NCBI GenBank assembly: GCA_903898215.1
Contig: CAIUEQ010000150.1
Span: 1-10,820 of the forward strand
Length of the DNA stretch: 10,820 bases
Reading direction: 5' to 3'
DNA from: an uncultured Bacteroidota bacterium
GTDB taxonomy: Bacteria; Bacteroidota; Bacteroidia; UKL13-3
Below the pieces are notes generated by a model. It saw only the letters and a list, made by a program, of their open reading frames with translations, was not told the DNA's origin and did not search any database. The position numbers and the translations under genes were made by a program. This document shows, piece by piece, positions 6,260 to 10,820 of this stretch; the first letter of the stretch is position 1, and the number at the start of each line of letters is the position of its first letter.

Positions 6260-7756
6260 TTACAAAATATACTCTTTTAATTTATAGGCAATCTTTCTGT
6301 CATTGCTCAATCTAGGCACTTTATTTTGACCTCCAAGTTTCCCTTCTGATTTCATATAATCAATAAACGAATTCTTTTTCATCACCCTTATAACAAGAGT
6401 TTGAAGAATATTTCCATCAATCAAATCTTTGTAATAAATATTTTTTTGTTGAAGTATTTCATCAACTTGAAGTGCAAATTTTTCAATATCATTTGGCATC
6501 TTTCCAAACTCCACAAACCATTCGTGATAAGGTAAACCGTCATTGGGTGAAACTTGTGGAGCAACTGTAAATTCAATCACCTCAACATTTTCTTCATTTG
6601 AAACTTTCATCAATGCTTGTTCAACTTCTTCGCCAATAACATGTTCGCCAAAAGCAGAAATAAAATGTTTAATTCTTCCTGTTACCAATATTTTAAATGG
6701 ATTAAGAGAAATGAACTTTATCGTATCGCCAATATTGTATCCAAACAATCCAGCATTGGTATTTAAAATTAGCGCATAGTTTATATTAAGTTCTACATCC
6801 TTTAATGAAATCCTTGTTGGCTTTTCATCAAAAAATTCTTCAGCCGGAATGAACTCATAAAACATTCCATTATTTGTTAAAAGCAATAAGCCTTTTTCTT
6901 TTTGCGAATTTTGAAAAGCAATAAAACCTTCACTTGCAGGATATGTTTCGATAGTGTCAACTTTTTTCCCGATGCTCTGTTCTAGCTTTGTTCTATAGGG
7001 CTCGAAGTTAACTCCACCATAAGCAAACAAATTAAAATTCGGGAAAATATCTTTTATTTTTTTACCTGTTTGCGCAGTCAATTTATCAAAATACATTTGC
7101 ACCCAAGGTGGAATTCCACTTATCAAAGTCATATTTTGATCAGCTGTTTCTTCAACTATTTTGTCAACTTTCTCTTCCCAATCATCAATACAATTTGTTT
7201 GAAATGAGGGCATCTGATTTTTTCGCAGATATTGTGGAATATGATGATTCACAATTCCACTTAAACGCCCAACAGGAATTCCATTTTTGTTTTCCAATGC
7301 CGGGCTTCCTGAAAGAAAAATTAATTTTCCATCTACAAAATCAGCATTGCCAGTTTCAGCAATATAACACAGCAAAGAATTTCGAGCCGAGTTGATATGA
7401 TAGGGAATGGAATCTTTTGTTATTGGAATATATTTTACCCCGGAAGTAGTGCCCGAAGTTTTACTCCAGTACAAAGGTTTTCCGGGCCATAAAACATTTT
7501 CTTTTCCTTCTAGAGCTATGTCGATATAATTTTTTAAACCCTCGTAATCCCTAACAGGAACAAGCTTTTTAAAATCTTCGTATGAATTTATATTTTCGAA
7601 ATGATGTTCTTTACCAAAAATAGTTTGTTTGGCTTTTGCTATCAATTCATGAAATATTTTCTCTTGAAAATTTATCGCATCAAGACTTTCCTTATTTACT
7701 TTTCGTGATATGAATGCAGCGAATGGTTTGGCAAGAAACGATTTTAAGCCCATCAA
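6260..7756 (-). CDS. GH3 auxin-responsive promoter family protein (putative acyl-amido synthetase)
   Basis: This 498-residue soluble protein belongs to the GH3 branch of the ANL adenylating superfamily. Plant GH3 enzymes adenylate a carboxylic acid and join it to an amino acid. Visible motifs are the phosphate-binding SKTSGTTSGVKYIPIT (98-113), FAYGGVNFEPY (244-254), TYPASEGFIAFQ (271-282, motif 2 type), YNIGDTIKF (340-348, with the ATP-ribose Asp344), and the hinge GRIKHFISAFGEHV (360-373). GKLGGQNKVPRLSNDR (472-487) near the C-terminus is typical of bacterial members. All adenylation motifs look intact. The bacterial substrate is unknown, and an auxin link should not be assumed because the family name comes from plants. 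The gene starts 9 bases after the MuiA-like gene and ends 17 bases before the ORF6N gene, so it is probably in one transcript with them. Met1 and Met2 are adjacent; either may be the start. Confidence 0.92.
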   Translation of the reverse strand: MMGLKSFLAKPFAAFISRKVNKESLDAINFQEKIFHELIAKAKQTIFGKEHHFENINSYEDFKKLVPVRDYEGLKNYIDIALEGKENVLWPGKPLYWSKTSGTTSGVKYIPITKDSIPYHINSARNSLLCYIAETGNADFVDGKLIFLSGSPALENKNGIPVGRLSGIVNHHIPQYLRKNQMPSFQTNCIDDWEEKVDKIVEETADQNMTLISGIPPWVQMYFDKLTAQTGKKIKDIFPNFNLFAYGGVNFEPYRTKLEQSIGKKVDTIETYPASEGFIAFQNSQKEKGLLLLTNNGMFYEFIPAEEFFDEKPTRISLKDVELNINYALILNTNAGLFGYNIGDTIKFISLNPFKILVTGRIKHFISAFGEHVIGEEVEQALMKVSNEENVEVIEFTVAPQVSPNDGLPYHEWFVEFGKMPNDIEKFALQVDEILQQKNIYYKDLIDGNILQTLVIRVMKKNSFIDYMKSEGKLGGQNKVPRLSNDRKIAYKLKEYIL

Positions 7757-7765
7757 TATTTCGGA

Positions 7766-9406
7766 TTAATATTCGCTAATGATTTTCTCTTTTGGATATT
7801 TTACTTCAAACGAAAACTTAACACTTTGCGATTGCTCTGCATCGAGAATAATTGTCCAAGTAAGTTTTCCTGTTGTTTCATCATATCTGGCATTTTCAGC
7901 ATTCAATAATTTAACTTCAATTTCTTTATCTGATGAAACAGGAATTTGGTCTTCAACAATAATCAGAATAGGTTCTTTTCTTGTGTTTCGTAATTTTATT
8001 TCCCAGGTGTTTAATTCTTTTCTATTTGAACCAGAAAAAGTTTTGCTGCTAAAATCTTTCAATTTCAAACGTTGAATTTGAACACGTTTGTCTCTGCCTA
8101 ATGAAAGTGTCAATGAATCGTTTGTAGTACCGTTGATAAAAGTTTTTCCAACAAATGTTCCGTCAAAATAAACATTGGCTTCTCCACTAATTTGATTCAC
8201 CAAATCATTGCCGGATACTTTGGCTGTGATAAATGCATCTTTATCCAATTTTGGAACTGCGCTATAAGAATATACCGCATCAAGATTTGAAGCTGTTAAA
8301 TCTACTTGATGAGGTGTATTATCTGATGGAATATTATATGCTGAAGTAACATTGAACTCAATACTTACAGCAGTTTGTTGAACTGATGCGATACCACTTG
8401 AATATTGCAATTCTTCATTTTTATTTACTCCACCTGCTGCTTGAGAAGGTTTGGTTCCTAAAGATTCGCTATCAAAATACCTTGATGTGAGTCTTTGAAC
8501 AGGATTATTAAACTTCAAATAGTTTGTTTGCAAATCAGGTTTTAAACCTCCCTCATTAGGATTTGAAGTTGATAATTTAATGATGATATTTTTCCAATCT
8601 TCAGAAGTGTTTTGTGTGATATAGGCTTTACTTACTAACTGCAAAGGTGATTTAATATCTTTCACTCTGATATCGTAAAATGGTTTCCAGCTCGCACCTT
8701 TAACAATATAATCAATTTCAATTTTCGCATCATTAACAGCCGAAAGCGACTTAACCGTTACAAGTATTTCAGGTGAGTTAAGGTTAAATGAATTCTGAAA
8801 TTCTCGTAATTGATTTTCGATTTTTTGTTTGGCTGCTGAATATTTTATTTCAAGATTACTCAAACGAAACCAATCTGTTTTAAATTCATTAAGTTTCTTT
8901 TTGTACAACACAATTAAATCATCTAAATCATCCGATTTAACACCTGTTTGATTGCTTCCAACATTTTTATTAGCTAACATTAAATCCTTTTGAAAAACAA
9001 TGGTTTCCTTATCCGCTTTAAAATCAGCCAAGGCGGCATTTATTTTTTCCAATGAATCTTCAAGCAAAATCACATGTTTGGGTTTTTCATTTTCTTTCAA
9101 ATAGTTTTTACGATTTGAAACCGAAAGTAGTGTAACGCTCCCATCAATTCGAACCTGAATACTATTTAAATTTATGTAAGGAGACACTTTATCAAAAACC
9201 AAAACGGTAACACCGGCATCTATTGAAAATTTTGCCACACGAGTAATTTGAGCTTGGTTGATAAAAACAGTTACATTAGAAATAGTTGACGAAACCTTTT
9301 GTTCTGTTTGAGAAAAAGAATTGAACCACAAAGGCACAAATGCACAGAGCAATAAAATTCGTATTTCGTAATTCGTAATTCGTAATTTATAACGGGATGT
9401 TTCCAT
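7766..9406 (-). CDS. MuiA-like exported protein (DUF4140/DUF4139)
   Basis: This 546-residue protein carries a signal peptide with a basic n-region, a hydrophobic core LLLCAFVPLWF (18-28) and a likely cut after NSFS (32). Residues 40-105 fit DUF4140 (TISNVTVFINQAQITR, beta-rich). About 105-210 is a long charged helical or coiled-coil segment. About 220-545 fits DUF4139, with GASWKPFYDIRVKD (237-250), GEANVYFDGTFVGKT (408-422) and LSLGRDKRVQIQR (434-446). Proteins with this layout are annotated as mucoidy inhibitor MuiA family; the biochemical role is unknown and an envelope location is expected. The start at 9406 lies 20 bases inside the carboxyltransferase gene in another frame, and codons 7-17 are made of 7-base tandem repeats. 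No other Met occurs before residue 143, and a TTG at codon 19 would lose the basic n-region, so 9406 is kept. GH3 follows after 9 bases. Confidence 0.88.
   Translation of the reverse strand: METSRYKLRITNYEIRILLLCAFVPLWFNSFSQTEQKVSSTISNVTVFINQAQITRVAKFSIDAGVTVLVFDKVSPYINLNSIQVRIDGSVTLLSVSNRKNYLKENEKPKHVILLEDSLEKINAALADFKADKETIVFQKDLMLANKNVGSNQTGVKSDDLDDLIVLYKKKLNEFKTDWFRLSNLEIKYSAAKQKIENQLREFQNSFNLNSPEILVTVKSLSAVNDAKIEIDYIVKGASWKPFYDIRVKDIKSPLQLVSKAYITQNTSEDWKNIIIKLSTSNPNEGGLKPDLQTNYLKFNNPVQRLTSRYFDSESLGTKPSQAAGGVNKNEELQYSSGIASVQQTAVSIEFNVTSAYNIPSDNTPHQVDLTASNLDAVYSYSAVPKLDKDAFITAKVSGNDLVNQISGEANVYFDGTFVGKTFINGTTNDSLTLSLGRDKRVQIQRLKLKDFSSKTFSGSNRKELNTWEIKLRNTRKEPILIIVEDQIPVSSDKEIEVKLLNAENARYDETTGKLTWTIILDAEQSQSVKFSFEVKYPKEKIISEY
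9326..9349. repeat. CACAAAGG-type dispersed repeat within the muiA signal-peptide codons
   Basis: CCACAAAGGCACAAATGCACAGAG on the plus strand contains two ACAAA-type units six to nine bases apart and resembles the CACAAAGGCACAAAGG repeats that I recall between genes in Bacteroidota genomes. Read on the minus strand it encodes the LCAFVPLW part of the signal-peptide core (codons 20-27). A related fragment is at 5713-5735. Confidence 0.5.
9360..9387. repeat. 7-base tandem repeat (AATTACG on the minus strand) at the muiA 5' end
   Basis: Three perfect CGTAATT units lie at 9367-9373, 9374-9380 and 9381-9387, with a degenerate unit CGTATTT at 9360-9366. The unit length is not a multiple of three, so the repeat is read in all phases and gives KLRITNYEIRI (residues 7-17). 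The array begins at the carboxyltransferase stop codon (TAA at 9387-9389 on the minus strand). Confidence 0.85.
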
Positions 9407-10820
9407 GTTTTTTTCGAGGTAAATTAGCTACTTTATTTTCAAGCATCTTAAACGCTTTAATAAGCTTTTTTCGTGTCTCTTCAGGAAAAATAACTTCATC
9501 AATAAATCCGCGTTCGGCTGCACGATAAGGATTTGCAAATATTTCTGCATATTCTTTTTCTTTTTCGGCAAGTGCTGCTACTTTATCTTTTGATTTATCA
9601 ATTTCCTTCTTGAAAATAATTTCGGCTGCGCCCTTTGCTCCCATCACTGCTATTTCGGCTGTTGGCCAAGCAAAGTTCATATCACAACCAATATGTTTAC
9701 TATTCATCACGTCATAAGCACCACCATAAGCTTTACGAGTAATCACTGTTACACGAGGAACTGTTGCTTCGCAAAATGCATATAATAATTTTGCTCCGTT
9801 TGTAATGATCGCATTCCACTCCTGATCAGTTCCTGGTAAAAATCCCGGCACGTCTTCAAAAACTAAAAGTGGAATATTAAAAGCATCACAAAACCTTACA
9901 AATCTTGCAGCTTTTTGAGAGGAATGAATATCCAAAACTCCTGCTAAATAAGCCGGTTGATTGGCAACAATCCCAATACTTCTACCTGCTAAACGCGCAA
10001 ATCCAACAACAATATTTTCAGCATAGTCTTTATGTACTTCAAAAAACGAATCTGTATCAACTGTATTTGCTATCACATAGCGCATATCATAGGGTTGATT
10101 GGCATTTTCGGGAATAATATTTTTTAATGCAGGGCGCATTTCATCACTCTCTTCATAAGCCGAATGAGGAGCATTTTCTTCACAGTTTTGTGGAATATAA
10201 CTAAACAGTTTTTTTATTTGATTGATACATTCAATCTCATTTGCAGCTGTAAAATGTGCAACACCACTTTTGGTTGAATGCACCGATGCTCCTCCAAGTT
10301 CTTCACTTGTTACTTCTTCGTGAGTAACTGTTTTAACAACATTGGGTCCGGTTACAAACATGTATGAAGTATTCTCCACCATCATAATAAAATCTGTGAT
10401 TGCAGGACTATAAACTGCGCCACCTGCACAAGGACCAAGTATTGCAGAAATTTGCGGAATCACACCGCTTGCCAAAGTGTTGCGATAAAAAATATCTGCA
10501 TAACCTCCAAGCGAAACTACTCCTTCTTGTATACGAGCACCACCAGAGTCATTTAGCCCTATCAATGGAGCTCCATTTTTCATGGCAAGATCCATCACTT
10601 TGCAAATCTTTTCAGCATATGTTTCAGAAAGTGATCCTCCGAAAACTGTAAAGTCTTGAGAGAAAACATAAACTAATCTTCCGCTTATTGTTCCGTATCC
10701 AGTAACTACACCATCGCCCAAAAATTTTTGGTTTTCCATGTCGAAGTCTTTGGAGCGGTGCATAACAAATGCTCCAATCTCTTCAAAACTTCCTTCATCT
10801 AATAAAAAATGTATTCGCTC
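9387..10820 (-). CDS. Acyl-CoA carboxylase carboxyltransferase (beta) subunit, propionyl/methylmalonyl-CoA type, 5' end outside window
   Basis: The frame is open from the right edge; the visible 477 codons include 19 residues (ERIHFLLDEGSFEEIGAFV) upstream of the first internal ATG at 10763. These belong to the conserved N-terminal region, so 10763 is not the start and a few dozen residues are missing. The crotonase-like fold carries SGGARIQEG (92-100, counted from the first visible residue), GPCAGGAVYSP (129-139), EVTSEELGGA (169-178), FEDVPGFLPG (321-330), RKAYGGAYDVM (362-372) and FAWPTAEIAVMGAKGA (383-398); the end KKHGNIPL is typical. The subunit moves CO2 from carboxybiotin to an acyl-CoA. 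Asp370 in GGAYDVM appears to correspond to the Asp that favours propionyl-CoA in Streptomyces PccB. The partner could be a biotin carboxylase or a decarboxylase complex (MmdA), neither of which is in view. Its last 20 bases overlap the start of the MuiA-like gene. Confidence 0.95.
   Translation of the reverse strand, partial: ERIHFLLDEGSFEEIGAFVMHRSKDFDMENQKFLGDGVVTGYGTISGRLVYVFSQDFTVFGGSLSETYAEKICKVMDLAMKNGAPLIGLNDSGGARIQEGVVSLGGYADIFYRNTLASGVIPQISAILGPCAGGAVYSPAITDFIMMVENTSYMFVTGPNVVKTVTHEEVTSEELGGASVHSTKSGVAHFTAANEIECINQIKKLFSYIPQNCEENAPHSAYEESDEMRPALKNIIPENANQPYDMRYVIANTVDTDSFFEVHKDYAENIVVGFARLAGRSIGIVANQPAYLAGVLDIHSSQKAARFVRFCDAFNIPLLVFEDVPGFLPGTDQEWNAIITNGAKLLYAFCEATVPRVTVITRKAYGGAYDVMNSKHIGCDMNFAWPTAEIAVMGAKGAAEIIFKKEIDKSKDKVAALAEKEKEYAEIFANPYRAAERGFIDEVIFPEETRKKLIKAFKMLENKVANLPRKKHGNIPL

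Noticed and set aside
6260..7756. GH3 protein as evidence for auxin metabolism or plant association
   Set aside because: The family name derives from plant genes; bacterial members occur in many free-living and host-associated Bacteroidota and no auxin-related gene is nearby.
9347..9352. TTG at codon 19 as an alternative muiA start avoiding the tandem repeat
   Set aside because: It would remove every basic residue before the hydrophobic core and leave a poor signal peptide; the upstream ATG gives a complete one. Not excluded experimentally.
10704..10763. ATG at 10763 as the start of the carboxyltransferase
   Set aside because: The same frame continues upstream to the window edge without a stop and encodes 19 residues that fit the conserved N-terminal region of this family, so the true start is outside the window.

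Overview
The window reads as chromosomal DNA of a member of the Bacteroidota. It is A+T-rich and start codons are not preceded by obvious Shine-Dalgarno sequences. Several families are typical of that phylum: a DUF2027-Smr protein, a bacterial GH3 protein, a MuiA-like DUF4139 protein, a solitary ORF6N protein, an Rv1355c/MoeY-like ThiF protein, and dxr next to an M50 site-2 protease. I see no tRNA, rRNA, CRISPR array, transposase or integrase. No gene-free stretch exceeds about 100 bases.

Layout. Bases 1-540 hold the N-terminal 180 codons of a minus-strand ThiF/E1-like adenylyltransferase of the Rv1355c (MoeY) family, which runs off the left edge. A 100-base divergent spacer (541-640) separates it from the only clear plus-strand gene, a stand-alone receiver-domain response regulator (641-1108). 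That gene converges, with a 4-base gap, on a long minus-strand run. In order of transcription (right to left) the run is: acyl-CoA carboxylase carboxyltransferase subunit (running off the right edge), MuiA-like secreted protein, GH3-family acyl-amido synthetase-like protein, ORF6N-domain protein, dxr, rseP-like site-2 protease, an exported protein of unknown function, a DUF2027-Smr protein, and a 60-residue lipoprotein.

How the genes fit together. Dxr performs the first committed step of the MEP isoprenoid pathway. The RseP-like protease cleaves membrane proteins within the bilayer, and its adjacency to dxr is a common arrangement in this phylum. The exported protein and the Smr protein overlap by four bases (ATGA) and are probably translationally coupled. 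The carboxyltransferase belongs to propionyl/methylmalonyl-CoA metabolism. The muiA reading frame starts inside its 3' end, and GH3 follows nine bases after muiA, so those three genes are probably co-transcribed. The ORF6N gene has a phage- or mobile-type DNA-binding domain and looks like an insert between GH3 and dxr.

Most notable signals. (1) A perfect inverted repeat with 16-base arms around one central base lies inside the ORF6N coding sequence and encodes its conserved LRSQxVTSS region. (2) The signal peptide of the MuiA-like protein appears to be built from two intergenic-type repeats, a 7-base tandem repeat and a CACAAAGG-type repeat. Its start codon is borrowed out of frame from the upstream carboxyltransferase gene. 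(3) A related repeat fragment fills the 38-base spacer between ORF6N and dxr. Everything else is ordinary core-genome content with several poorly characterised families.
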